Source of the DNA: Mannheimia haemolytica
GTDB lineage: Bacteria > Pseudomonadota > Gammaproteobacteria > Enterobacterales > Pasteurellaceae
Assembly: GCF_004342115.1 (NCBI RefSeq)
Contig: NZ_SMAC01000014.1
Coordinates: 1-64,000 of the forward strand
Direction: 5' to 3'
DNA: 64,000 nt
In this document: in pieces, positions 1 to 7,661 of the stretch
Layout of the letters: every line of letters starts with the position of its first letter
Position numbering within the stretch: the first letter of the stretch is position 1
Position numbers and translations under genes: made by a program
The notes under the pieces: generated by a model
What the model was told of the DNA's origin: nothing
Databases searched by the model: none
What the model saw: the letters and a program-made list of their open reading frames with translations, nothing else

Positions 1-33
1 TCCTTTTTGTTTAGATTGATTTTTGACACTCAT
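1..33 (-). CDS. possible 5' end of a gene running off the window
   Basis: An ATG on the minus strand at position 33 opens a frame of 11 codons (MSVKNQSKQKG) that reaches the window edge without a stop. It lies about 43 bases beyond the stop of the YccT-like gene, in the same direction. No clear Shine-Dalgarno sequence is visible, only a GAGAG some distance upstream. The stretch is too short to identify a family, so it could be the start of the next gene or chance. Confidence 0.3.
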   Translation of the reverse strand, partial: MSVKNQSKQKG

Positions 34-76
34 ATTCTAAACGGGAAACTCTCACTTTTTAGAGTGAATTGTCAGA

Positions 77-700
77 TCAAGTCTGATCTTCTACATTTAT
101 ATTTTTCTTCGCCCATTCTAAGAAACGTTTTTGGGTGTCTTTATCTGCCTTTCTAAATAAAAGCTGTAATTCTTCTTGTGAAACTTTATTTGTATCCACC
201 ACAATTTGTCCTTTTGCTTCAAGAGGTGCCGTCGCAAACTGTTCAACTGAAGCTGTTTTTTTCGCTAAGTTATATTTCGTTAAATTATCTTCAACTCTTG
301 TTTTCGCAAGGAAACCTTCCCCTTTTAAGAAATCTTGTTTATGTGAAATAACCTTACCTGAATCGGTTTTAATTGCCACAGTCTGATTCTCTTGGAATTT
401 ACGAAGATCTAACTTTGAATTTAATCTTGGCGTTTCTAATTTTGCATTTTCCGCACTGCCTTGGAAAGTCAAAATGATTTGATCAGAGGTGAAAAAATCC
501 CCTTCAACTGTCCCACCGACTTCCACTACCACTTGATGCGTTTTATTCTCACTCATTTGAACCGAAGTCGTGCCGGATTTAACACGTTGCCCGTCAAAGG
601 CTAAAATGTCCACCATTGATGATGTACTTAACGTCCCGGCCACACTCATCGAACTGACAACTAAGGCTGTTAAACTTAATGCTATTTTGGTTAATTTCAT
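77..700 (-). CDS. yccT: YccT-like exported protein (DUF2057/UPF0319 family)
   Basis: 207 aa. Residues 1-21 form a standard signal peptide: KLTK, a hydrophobic core, then a cut near SVAG. The mature part begins with a strand-rich segment with a V-D-I-L-A-F-D-G-Q pattern, as in YccT proteins, and ends in a charged helical tail. Family members are small periplasmic proteins; E. coli YccT has been linked to control of curli secretion. No curli genes are in the window, so the role here is open. The ATG has a usable upstream purine stretch. The gene is divergent from corC across 137 bases, which should hold both promoters. Assignment is by recalled family pattern. Confidence 0.7.
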   Translation of the reverse strand: MKLTKIALSLTALVVSSMSVAGTLSTSSMVDILAFDGQRVKSGTTSVQMSENKTHQVVVEVGGTVEGDFFTSDQIILTFQGSAENAKLETPRLNSKLDLRKFQENQTVAIKTDSGKVISHKQDFLKGEGFLAKTRVEDNLTKYNLAKKTASVEQFATAPLEAKGQIVVDTNKVSQEELQLLFRKADKDTQKRFLEWAKKNINVEDQT

Positions 701-837
701 TTCAAACTCCTAAAATATGAAGAAATAAAAAGATTTTTGCTTATCCTATGCTAATTTGAGTGAAAATAGCAATGTTTTATTTGCTTTGTGACTGAATTTG
801 CTTATTATAAGCGTACTTTATTTAAGTGGAACAAACT

Positions 838-1737
838 ATGAGTGATGAACAGCAAAGTGTAAACACCACCGAAAAATCAGAAAAAAAATCGATTTTACAC
901 TCTCTATTTAGCGGGCTTTTTCAAAACGAGCCTAAAAACCGTGAAGATCTAGTCGAAGTGATTCGAGACTCTGTTGAAAATGAATTGATCGACAGCGACA
1001 CCAAAGAGATGATCGAAGGAGTAATGGAAATCTCGGAATTACGAGTGCGGGATATTATGATTCCCCGTGCGCAAATTGTGTTTATTGATGCCAATGAACC
1101 TTTAGATGTCTGTATTGATTTAATTATTGAATCCGCACACTCTCGTTTTCCGGTGATTCGGGGTGAGAAAGATACTATCGAAGGTATTCTTCACTCTAAA
1201 GATTTATTGAAATATTTACGTTCTGACTCTGAACCCTTTAATCTGCAACAGGTATTACGCCCTGCGGTTATTGTACCGGAAAGCAAACGCCTAGACCGAA
1301 TGCTAAAAGAGTTCCGTTCAGAACGCTTCCATATGGCAGTAGTGGTTGATGAATTTGGTGCGGTTTCAGGCTTAGTCACCATTGAAGACATTCTTGAACA
1401 AATTGTGGGTGATATTGAAGATGAGTTTGATGAAGAAGAGGTCAAACCAATTCGCCAGCTTTCAAGACATACTTATGCGGTATTACCGCTCACCGACATC
1501 AAAAAATTCAATGAATTTTTTGCTACCGACTTTAATGACGAAGAGGTGGATACCATTGGTGGTTTAGTGATGCAGGCTTTCGGTTATTTCCCGAAACGAG
1601 ATGAGCAAATTGAGTTAAACGGAATTGATTTTAAAGTCACCTCAGCTAATAGCCGCCAATTGATTCAGCTACGAGTCACACTTTCCGATGAACAGTTAGA
1701 GAAAATGGAAAAAACCTCTCCTAACGAAGAAGAATAA
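838..1737 (+). CDS. corC: CorC/HlyC-type CBS-domain protein
   Basis: 299 aa counted from the ATG at 838. A GTG four codons upstream is in frame, but the ATG follows AAGTGGA at good spacing and gives the usual MSDEQ-like N terminus. Residues about 70-190 form two CBS modules (motifs [10 protein letters not shown] and [17 protein letters not shown]). Residues about 205-285 are the CorC_HlyC transporter-associated domain. The acidic stretch [10 protein letters not shown] links the two. It corresponds to E. coli YbeX/CorC, associated with Mg/Co efflux and, in some work, ribosome homeostasis. It lies just ahead of lnt, as in E. coli, but the usual partners ybeZ and ybeY are not adjacent: ybeZ is 14 kb away. 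Confidence 0.93.
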   Translation: MSDEQQSVNTTEKSEKKSILHSLFSGLFQNEPKNREDLVEVIRDSVENELIDSDTKEMIEGVMEISELRVRDIMIPRAQIVFIDANEPLDVCIDLIIESAHSRFPVIRGEKDTIEGILHSKDLLKYLRSDSEPFNLQQVLRPAVIVPESKRLDRMLKEFRSERFHMAVVVDEFGAVSGLVTIEDILEQIVGDIEDEFDEEEVKPIRQLSRHTYAVLPLTDIKKFNEFFATDFNDEEVDTIGGLVMQAFGYFPKRDEQIELNGIDFKVTSANSRQLIQLRVTLSDEQLEKMEKTSPNEEE

Positions 1738-1755
1738 TATAGTGAGTTTCAATCA

Positions 1756-1780
1756 AGGCACGTTTCGGCGTGCCTCATTT
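1756..1780 (+). terminator. hairpin between corC and lnt
   Basis: AGGCACG pairs with CGTGCCT around a TTTCGG loop and is followed by CATTTATTT. It sits 20-40 bases after the corC stop and just before lnt. The interrupted T tract suggests a leaky terminator or processing hairpin that lowers lnt expression relative to corC. Confidence 0.5.
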
Positions 1781-1795
1781 ATTTAGTGAGTTATT

Positions 1796-3304
1796 ATGAA
1801 TTTTGCAAAAAATCCGCCTTTTTTAACCGCTTGTCTCCTTGCAATCATACTGGGTGCAATCGGCACTTTCGCCTATTCGCCTTTTGATATTTGGATTCTT
1901 GCCTTTGCTTCCGCAGCCGGCTTGGTTTGGTCAGCCACTCTGGCAAACAGAAAAACCGCATTATGGGCAACCTTTGCTTGGTCTATCGGCTACTTCTGCA
2001 CCGGTGTAAACTGGGTTTCTGTGAGTATGACCCAATTTGGTGGTGTTCCTACCATAGTAAGCTACATAGCAGTATTCCTGTTGGCGTGCTATCTCGCTAT
2101 TTATAATCTGCTGTTTAGTGTAGTTTCACACAGGCTCAAACTGAATAATCCGTTTGCATTGGCTGCGATTTTTACCTTTACCGAATATTTACGAGGCGTG
2201 GTATTTACCGGTTTTCCGTGGCTACAATTCGGCTATAGCTTAATAGACAGCCCCTTTGCTGGTATTGCGCCGATTTTGGGCGTTGAAGGTTTGACTTTCT
2301 TGGTAATAGTTGCAAGTAGCTATCTAGTGAAAATTATTCAGCAAGAGAACAAAACTGTGCCATCATTGATGGTACTAGCGGTCATTTTTGGCTTAAGTTT
2401 TGCCACTCGCTTTCTCCAATTTGTGCAAATTGATACAGAAAAACAACCGCTTGTAGTGAGTTTAGTACAAGGGAATATTGAGCAAAAAATGAAGTGGGAT
2501 CCGCAACATTTCAACCACAGCGTACGAACCTACGAACAGCTCATTCTGCCCCTATTAGGTAACAGTGAACTGATTATTTTGCCTGAATCCGCCATTCCGG
2601 CACTTGAAAATCAAATCAGCCCGCTGCTTGGCTCGCTCGATCACTTAGCTCGCCAACACGGAAGTGAAATTATTATCGGCACACTCTATCAAAATGAGCA
2701 AGAGGAACTGTTTAACAGTAGCGTGCTATTAGGCGAAAAAGAGAGGGAATATGCCCTGCACAGCAACCCTCGCTACAACAAACATCACCTTGTGCCGTTT
2801 GGCGAATATGTGCCGTTTGGCTCGGTGCTGGATTGGATGCGGGAAGTGTTTATTCTACCAATTAATCTTTCACAAGGCAGTTTCGTTCAACCATCATTCT
2901 TGGCGAAAAACAACCGATTTAATATGGCGATTTGCTATGAAATTATTTTTGGTGATCAGTTACAACAAAACCAAAAAAGCCAAAATTCAGATTATTTATT
3001 AACTATCACCAATGATGCGTGGTTTGGTTCTTCCATCGGGCCTTGGCAACATTTCCAAATGGCAAGAATGCGAGCGTTAGAACTTGGCAAACCATTGCTT
3101 CGAGCTGCGAATACCGGTATTACCGCCATTGTTGATGCCAACGGAAAAGTAATTGAACAACTACCGCAATTTACTGCTGATGCACTAACTGCCACCATTG
3201 TGCCAACCAAAGGCGATACGCCGTTTAAACAATTAGGTCACTGGTTAATTTACAGTTTCAGCCTATTTTGTGTCATTGCCAGCCTGTTACTACGCAGAAA
3301 ATAA
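1796..3304 (+). CDS. lnt: apolipoprotein N-acyltransferase
   Basis: 502 aa inner-membrane enzyme that adds the third acyl chain to the N-terminal cysteine of lipoproteins, the last step of lipoprotein maturation. Residues 1-215 hold about six hydrophobic segments. Residues about 220-470 form the periplasmic nitrilase-like domain, and a last membrane segment ends in LLLRRK. The expected Glu-Lys-Cys triad is visible: E264 in LPESAIPA, K329 in YNKHHLVPFGEY and C380 in AICYEIIF. Its spacing is close to that of E. coli Lnt. Substrates coded in this window include BamD, the entericidin-like peptide and the 91-aa lipoprotein. Confidence 0.97.
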   Translation: MNFAKNPPFLTACLLAIILGAIGTFAYSPFDIWILAFASAAGLVWSATLANRKTALWATFAWSIGYFCTGVNWVSVSMTQFGGVPTIVSYIAVFLLACYLAIYNLLFSVVSHRLKLNNPFALAAIFTFTEYLRGVVFTGFPWLQFGYSLIDSPFAGIAPILGVEGLTFLVIVASSYLVKIIQQENKTVPSLMVLAVIFGLSFATRFLQFVQIDTEKQPLVVSLVQGNIEQKMKWDPQHFNHSVRTYEQLILPLLGNSELIILPESAIPALENQISPLLGSLDHLARQHGSEIIIGTLYQNEQEELFNSSVLLGEKEREYALHSNPRYNKHHLVPFGEYVPFGSVLDWMREVFILPINLSQGSFVQPSFLAKNNRFNMAICYEIIFGDQLQQNQKSQNSDYLLTITNDAWFGSSIGPWQHFQMARMRALELGKPLLRAANTGITAIVDANGKVIEQLPQFTADALTATIVPTKGDTPFKQLGHWLIYSFSLFCVIASLLLRRK

Positions 3305-3306
3305 AA

Positions 3307-3341
3307 AAATCCCCTTAGGCTCTTGGGTCTAAGGGGATTTT
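3307..3341. terminator. bidirectional terminator lnt / ribH
   Basis: AAAATCCCCTTAG pairs with CTAAGGGGATTTT around a short loop, with A and T runs on both sides. It can therefore end transcription of lnt (+) and of the riboflavin operon (-), which converge here. Confidence 0.9.
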
Positions 3342-3349
3342 ATCGCTGA

Positions 3350-3814
3350 TTACGCTAAGGCTTTTAATAGGTTCGCCATTTCAATCGCTACCATTGCACA
3401 CTCTTCGCCTTTATTACCGGCTTTAGTGCCTGAACGCTCAATCGCTTGCTCTAAATTTTCCACCGTTAAAATACCGTTAATAATCGGCACGCCGGTTTCT
3501 AAAGCAGAAGAGCTGATGCCTTTTGCTGACTCGTTCACTACCACATCATAGTGGCTGGTTGCTCCACGCACGACCGCACCTAAGCAGATAATCGCATCAT
3601 AACGACCGCTTTGTGCCATTTTTTTCGCTGCAATTGAGATTTCTAATGCACCCGGCACCCATACGGTGTCGATATTTTTTTCTTCTACGCCGTGACGCAA
3701 TAATTTATCGGTTGCACCGTTTAACAGTTGATCGATAAAAATCTTGTGCCAGTTAGTTGCCACAATACCGAATTTTAAACCAGTTGCGATGTAGTTTCCT
3801 TGAAATGTTGCCAT
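3350..3814 (-). CDS. ribH: 6,7-dimethyl-8-ribityllumazine synthase
   Basis: 154 aa. It condenses the ribityl-aminouracil intermediate with 3,4-dihydroxy-2-butanone 4-phosphate to give lumazine, the penultimate step of riboflavin synthesis; the protein normally forms an icosahedral shell. Motifs include [28 protein letters not shown] and the C-terminal [17 protein letters not shown]. The frame stays open upstream to 4108, but that extension runs through a palindromic repeat and is not coding. The ATG at 3814 gives the family length and the conserved start MATFQGNY. It is the last gene of the rib operon, separated from ribBA by 205 bases of repeat. Confidence 0.97.
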   Translation of the reverse strand: MATFQGNYIATGLKFGIVATNWHKIFIDQLLNGATDKLLRHGVEEKNIDTVWVPGALEISIAAKKMAQSGRYDAIICLGAVVRGATSHYDVVVNESAKGISSSALETGVPIINGILTVENLEQAIERSGTKAGNKGEECAMVAIEMANLLKALA

Positions 3815-3855
3815 TGTTTGTTTTCCTTCTTTAAAATAAATTTGATACTCAATAA

Positions 3856-4014
3856 CCCTCTCCCCTTGTGGGAGAGGGATAGATTTTTCTTCGTTCAGAA
3901 GAAAAATCAGGGAGAGGGGAAATTGCAAACTTTTTCTAAAAAATATACCCTCTCTCTGAAAAATACTTCTGAACGAAGTATTTTTCTGTCTCTCTCCCAC
4001 AAGGGGAGAGAGTA
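3856..4014. repeat. REPIN-like inverted element, copy 1
   Basis: 159 bp between ribBA and ribH. It consists of two arms of about 65 bp in inverted orientation around an A/T-rich centre. Each arm reads, towards the outside: a CCCTCTC tract, a stem with loop CTGAACG, a second CTCTCCC tract, then a terminal hairpin with CACAAG at its turn. The left arm is the reverse complement of the same design. The inner stems are 11 bp in the left arm (GATTTTTCTTC) and 11 bp in the right arm (GAAAAATACTT). Transcribed as part of the operon mRNA, it would fold into several strong hairpins. Related copies lie at 5943-6053 and 34464-34666. Confidence 0.8.
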
Positions 4015-4019
4015 TTGGA

Positions 4020-5219
4020 TTAGAAATTAAACATATGTCGCATTTTGTGCTGTTTAACTTTAAGGTATTCCAAATCGTGTTCGTTTGGCTCAACCATAAT
4101 CGGCTCACGAGCCACTACGTTTAAACCTTGCTCAATGAGTCCTTCAATTTTTGCCGGATTATTGGTTAACAAACGAATCGATTTTACGCCTAATTTTTCA
4201 AACATTTGAGCGGCGATATAATATTCACGCTCATCATCTTTGAAACCTAATGCCAGGTTGGCTTCAACCGTGTCCATTCCTCTATCTTGCAATTCGTAAG
4301 CACGCAGTTTATTAATTAAACCGATGCCACGTCCTTCTTGGCGTAAATAAAGCACCACGCCTCTGCCCTCTTGCTCCACTTGGTTCATTGCCGCTGCGAA
4401 CTGCTGACCACAATCGCAACGTTGTGAGCCAAAGGCATCGCCGGTTAAACATTCGGAATGGATACGGCATAATACATTTTCGCCATCACCAATATCACCT
4501 TTAACTAAAGCGACGTGTTCTTTGCCTGAAATAGTTTCAACGAAACTGTGTGCTTTGAACTCACCGTATTTGGTCGGCATTTTTACCACCGAAACCACAT
4601 TCACCAAGCTGTCGTGTTTTCTACGATACTCTTGTAACTGCTGAATAGTAATAAACGGCATATTGTGTGCTTGTGCAAATGCCTGTAATTCCGGCATCTG
4701 CATCATCGTGCCGTCTTCTGCCATAATTTCACAGCAAAGCCCTGCCGGTTTCAAGCCCGCCAAACGAGCTAAATCCACAGTTGCTTCGGTATGACCGTTA
4801 CGCACTAATACGCCTCCGTCTTTTGCCACTAATGGGAAAACATGCCCCGGACGTCTAAAATCTTCCGGCTTAGCATTTTCATCAAGCATTTTCAGGCAAG
4901 TTAATGAACGCTCAAAAGCGGAAATACCGGTGCCGGTTTGAATATGGTCAACAGAAACGGTAAATGCGGTTTGATGATTATCTTCGTTCTCTAGCACCAT
5001 CGGGTGAAAATTTAATTTTTTGGCAATTTCTGTCGAAATCGGCGTACAAATCAACCCTTTACCATATTTCGCCATAAAGTTGATATTTTCCGGTGTCGCA
5101 AATTCCGCTGCACAAATGAAGTCCCCTTCATTTTCACGGTCGGCATCATCGCTGACTAAAATAATTTTCCCTTGTGCAATTGCTTGAATTGCTTCTTCTA
5201 CCGTTGAAAACTTAAACAT
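4020..5219 (-). CDS. ribBA: bifunctional 3,4-DHBP synthase / GTP cyclohydrolase II
   Basis: 399 aa. Residues 1 to about 200 form the DHBP synthase domain, which makes the four-carbon unit from ribulose 5-phosphate. Visible motifs are [27 protein letters not shown] and the [13 protein letters not shown] region. Residues about 205-399 are GTP cyclohydrolase II, which opens the GTP ring. It shows the zinc cysteines in [15 protein letters not shown] and the [10 protein letters not shown] motif. The enzyme supplies both entry points of the riboflavin pathway. It lies 18 bases downstream of ribE. The C-terminal domain appears complete ([11 protein letters not shown] and the terminal MRHMFNF). Confidence 0.97.
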   Translation of the reverse strand: MFKFSTVEEAIQAIAQGKIILVSDDADRENEGDFICAAEFATPENINFMAKYGKGLICTPISTEIAKKLNFHPMVLENEDNHQTAFTVSVDHIQTGTGISAFERSLTCLKMLDENAKPEDFRRPGHVFPLVAKDGGVLVRNGHTEATVDLARLAGLKPAGLCCEIMAEDGTMMQMPELQAFAQAHNMPFITIQQLQEYRRKHDSLVNVVSVVKMPTKYGEFKAHSFVETISGKEHVALVKGDIGDGENVLCRIHSECLTGDAFGSQRCDCGQQFAAAMNQVEQEGRGVVLYLRQEGRGIGLINKLRAYELQDRGMDTVEANLALGFKDDEREYYIAAQMFEKLGVKSIRLLTNNPAKIEGLIEQGLNVVAREPIMVEPNEHDLEYLKVKQHKMRHMFNF

Positions 5220-5237
5220 TATTTGTCCTTTATTTGG

Positions 5238-5885
5238 TTAAAACCCTGCATTTTTAAGAAAGTCCGCAGTAATTTTACTTTGCGGATTTTCAGGCTCTTT
5301 TTTCAATAAAAACTGTTCGATATATTTGCCGACAATGTCATTTTCTAAATTCACCAAACTACCGATTTTTTTCGTACCGAGGTTGGTTTCCTTAATGGTA
5401 TGCGGAATAATCGATACCCGGAAAGATTCCGCATCAACATCCACCACCGTTAAACTAATGCCATCAATAGTAATTGAGCCTTTTTCAATGATGTAACGCA
5501 TTAACTTAGGTTCGGCTTTAATGCGATACCAAGTTGAATTATCTGCTGGTGTAATCTCTGCAACCACACCCGTGCCATCAATATGACCTGACACAATATG
5601 CCCACCAAAACGCCCGTTTGCCGCCATTGCCCGCTCAAGATTAACCGAGCTGTTGATACTTAATTCGCCAAGTGATGTACGTTTTAAGGTTTCTGACATA
5701 ACATCAGCAGTAAATTGCTCCTGCGTAAATGAAGTCACGGTTAAACACACGCCATTTACCGCAATGCTATCCCCTAAATGTACATCGGTCAGAATCTTTT
5801 TTGCTTTAACCGTTACCACCACAAACTCGCCTTGTTTCTTAATTTGGGCTATCTGGCCAACTTCTTCGATAATGCCTGTGAACAT
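5238..5885 (-). CDS. ribE: riboflavin synthase, alpha subunit
   Basis: 215 aa. It dismutates two lumazine molecules into riboflavin. It contains two tandem lumazine-binding repeats (about 1-95 and 96-200). These begin with MFTGIIEEVGQI and SGHIDGTGVVAEI, and each carries a GVCLTV- or GISLTV-type motif. Second gene of the rib cluster. It is separated from ribD by about 180 bases that include repeat copy 2, and is 18 bases ahead of ribBA. The gene is called ribB in the A. pleuropneumoniae ribGBAH naming and ribC in older E. coli naming. Confidence 0.96.
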   Translation of the reverse strand: MFTGIIEEVGQIAQIKKQGEFVVVTVKAKKILTDVHLGDSIAVNGVCLTVTSFTQEQFTADVMSETLKRTSLGELSINSSVNLERAMAANGRFGGHIVSGHIDGTGVVAEITPADNSTWYRIKAEPKLMRYIIEKGSITIDGISLTVVDVDAESFRVSIIPHTIKETNLGTKKIGSLVNLENDIVGKYIEQFLLKKEPENPQSKITADFLKNAGF

Positions 5886-5942
5886 TTAAATTTTTCTCCG
5901 ATTTACTTCCAATTTAGTCTGAGAACTGCTTATCTTACTATT

Positions 5943-6053
5943 CCCCTCTCCCGTTTACGGGAGAGGGAAGATTACACTCATTTTCCCCTCTCTCTGCATA
6001 AAATTTCTGAACGAAATTTTATGCTGTCTCTCTCCCGTAAACGGGCGAGAGTA
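5943..6053. repeat. REPIN-like inverted element, copy 2
   Basis: 111 bp between ribD and ribE, a shorter form of the element at 3856. The left end is a terminal hairpin only. The right arm is complete: CCCCTCTCTCTG, stem GCATAAAATTT, loop CTGAACG, stem AAATTTTATGC, then a terminal hairpin. Both ends use GTTTAC/GTAAAC at the turn, where copy 1 uses CTTGTG/CACAAG at both ends. The stem sequence differs completely from copy 1, but pairing is kept. Confidence 0.75.
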
Positions 6054-6066
6054 AGGAAATTTCAAT

Positions 6067-7164
6067 TTAATTACGAAGCAAGTCCACTTCATAATCCAAC
6101 AAAATATCTTCTCCGAGCAATTCGGTGGATTTTAGACGTAATTTAACCGCTTGTGCTAACTCGCCAATCCCCTTGCCACCAATCGGGGTTTTTGCCGCTT
6201 TGCCGCCAATCAGTTTCGGGGCAATATAGCAATGTACTCGATTGACTAACCCCTGTTCCAGCACGCTGAAATTGAGTTGCGAACCACCTTCAATCAATAA
6301 GCTGTCGATCCCGAGTTCGCCCAGCTTTTGCAAAAGATCGGCTAAATCCACCCGCTTGTCACGTTCGCCTGTCACTAAAATTTCAACACCGCAAGCGGTA
6401 TATTCTGCCTGCTTTTTTGCATCATTATTGAGCGTAGCAATAATGGTGCGATATTGGCGTGCAGTTTGGACTAGCTGGCTATCCAATGGGGTACGCAGTT
6501 GGCTGTCACATACAATCCGCACCGGCTGTTTAGCATTTTCCATTCGGCTGTTGAGCATTGGGTCATCGGCAAGCACCGTTTCCACCCCGACCATAATCGC
6601 ACTATATTCGTGGCGGCTTTTCTGTACATTAGCTCGGGCAGCCTCGCCGGTGATCCATTTCGAATTCCCCGTATAAGTCGCAATTTTACCATCTGCCGTC
6701 ATCCCATATTTCAGCAACACATAAGGGCGTTTGGTTTGAATGTAATGGAAGAAAATCGGGTTCAGCGCATCGCACTCCGTTCGCATAAAGTCTTCCACAA
6801 CCTCAATGCCGGCGGCTCTAAGCTGTGCCGCTCCTTTGCCAGAAACAAGTGGGTTCGGATCTCGAGAGCCGATAAACACTTTTTTGATCCCACGTTCAAT
6901 CAGCAGTTCGGAACAAGGCGGGGTTCGCCCGTGGTGGCAACAAGGCTCTAAGGTTACATAAGCGGTTGCCCCCGTCAGATCTTCCTCGCAGTTTAAAATC
7001 GCATTGCGTTCAGCGTGCCAACTACCGGCTTTTTGGTGATACCCTTCGGCGATAATGTTGCCGTTTTTCACGATCACACAGCCAACTAGCGGATTAGGGC
7101 TTGTCCAACCCCGTGCTTTTTCGGCAAGGGTGATGGCATAAGCCATATATTGAACATCTGTCAT
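6067..7164 (-). CDS. ribD: bifunctional diaminohydroxyphosphoribosylaminopyrimidine deaminase / reductase
   Basis: 365 aa from the ATG at 7164. The frame is open further upstream to 7278 and another ATG lies at 7170, but MTDVQYMAYAI fits the family start. Residues 1 to about 145 form the zinc deaminase, with HAERNAI and the metal cysteines in PCCHHGRTPPCSE. Residues about 146-365 are the reductase, with KYGMTADGKIA, GVETVLADDPMLN and LLIEGG. It carries out the second and third steps after GTP opening. First gene behind the FMN riboswitch. No strong ribosome binding site is visible, which leaves room for translational control. Confidence 0.95.
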   Translation of the reverse strand: MTDVQYMAYAITLAEKARGWTSPNPLVGCVIVKNGNIIAEGYHQKAGSWHAERNAILNCEEDLTGATAYVTLEPCCHHGRTPPCSELLIERGIKKVFIGSRDPNPLVSGKGAAQLRAAGIEVVEDFMRTECDALNPIFFHYIQTKRPYVLLKYGMTADGKIATYTGNSKWITGEAARANVQKSRHEYSAIMVGVETVLADDPMLNSRMENAKQPVRIVCDSQLRTPLDSQLVQTARQYRTIIATLNNDAKKQAEYTACGVEILVTGERDKRVDLADLLQKLGELGIDSLLIEGGSQLNFSVLEQGLVNRVHCYIAPKLIGGKAAKTPIGGKGIGELAQAVKLRLKSTELLGEDILLDYEVDLLRN

Positions 7165-7261
7165 ATGCATTTTGATAAATTGAGGGCGTAATGAAAGGAT
7201 TATTGCAATACAAGCGGTCGTTTTTAGTAAAAAATTTGCAAACGCCGCCTGCAAAACAATG

Positions 7262-7289
7262 AAGCCTTGAAATCTCACGACTCAAGGCT
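7262..7289 (-). promoter_or_regulatory. second leader hairpin upstream of ribD
   Basis: AAGCCTTGA pairs with TCAAGGCTT over 9 bp with an 11-base loop, between the riboswitch and ribD. There is no T tract on the rib-operon side, so it may be a stabilising or anti-terminator partner rather than a terminator. Confidence 0.4.
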
Positions 7290-7300
7290 TGCAAAAAAGA

Positions 7301-7330
7301 CACAAAAAATGACCGCTTGTGCGGTATTTT
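7301..7330 (-). terminator. USS-containing terminator, candidate riboswitch expression platform
   Basis: On the minus strand ACCGC-ACAA-GCGGT forms a tight hairpin followed by CATTTTTT. It begins about 15 bases after the 3' end of the FMN aptamer, where a ligand-controlled intrinsic terminator would be expected. The hairpin is built from the uptake sequence ACAAGCGGTCA. The opposite strand also has a T run, so it could act both ways. Confidence 0.5.
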
Positions 7331-7344
7331 TTGCGGTTTTTGAC

Positions 7345-7455
7345 TCTTCTTTCATCCAGACTATACTGTCGGTTTTGGAATTTCACCAAATCCTGCCGAT
7401 TGCTCGGCTCGCGGACTTTACCGCCGATCGGGAATTTCACCCTGCCCTGAAGATT
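7345..7455 (-). ncRNA. FMN riboswitch (RFN element)
   Basis: Read on the minus strand, the aptamer starts with CTTCAGGGCAGGGTGAAATT and continues CCCGATCGGCGGTAAAG. It then reads TCCGCGAGCC, GGATTTGGTGAAATTCC and ACCGACAGTATAGTC, and ends GGATGAAAGAAGA. These are the conserved blocks of the RFN family in the right order. It binds FMN and represses the downstream rib operon when flavin is plentiful. It lies about 180 bases upstream of ribD, and a terminator candidate follows at 7301-7330. Confidence 0.97.
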
Positions 7456-7597
7456 AAAATATGCAGGGGATTTTGCTCGCATTACGATTTGATGTCAAGC
7501 GGGAAATTAAGCTAATTACCCTGATTTTAACAATTGATTAAATCGCCAACATCTACTGTTTTGACTATTCGAGTTTTTTTAAGATAAATCAAATTTT

Positions 7598-7629
7598 CCC
7601 TTGTTTTTCCCAAATTCGCCCTCATAATG
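7598..7629 (+). promoter_or_regulatory. candidate heat-shock (sigma-32) promoter of lon
   Basis: CCCTTGTTTTT at 7598 resembles the sigma-32 -35 element (CTTGAAA type). CGCCCTCATAAT at 7617 resembles its C-rich -10 (CCCCATNT) with one extra base. The gap between the CTTG block and CCTCAT is about 13 bases, in the accepted range. The site is 33-64 bases upstream of the lon start. lon is a classical heat-shock gene in E. coli. The match is partial, so this is a candidate. Confidence 0.5.
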
Positions 7630-7661
7630 GGGGATTATATTTTGATAGAGAGAGCAAATTT

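Noticed and set aside
3815-4108. N-terminal extension of RibH by 98 codons
   Set aside because: It reads through the palindromic repeat and the end of ribBA, has no family similarity, and the ATG at 3814 gives the normal length.
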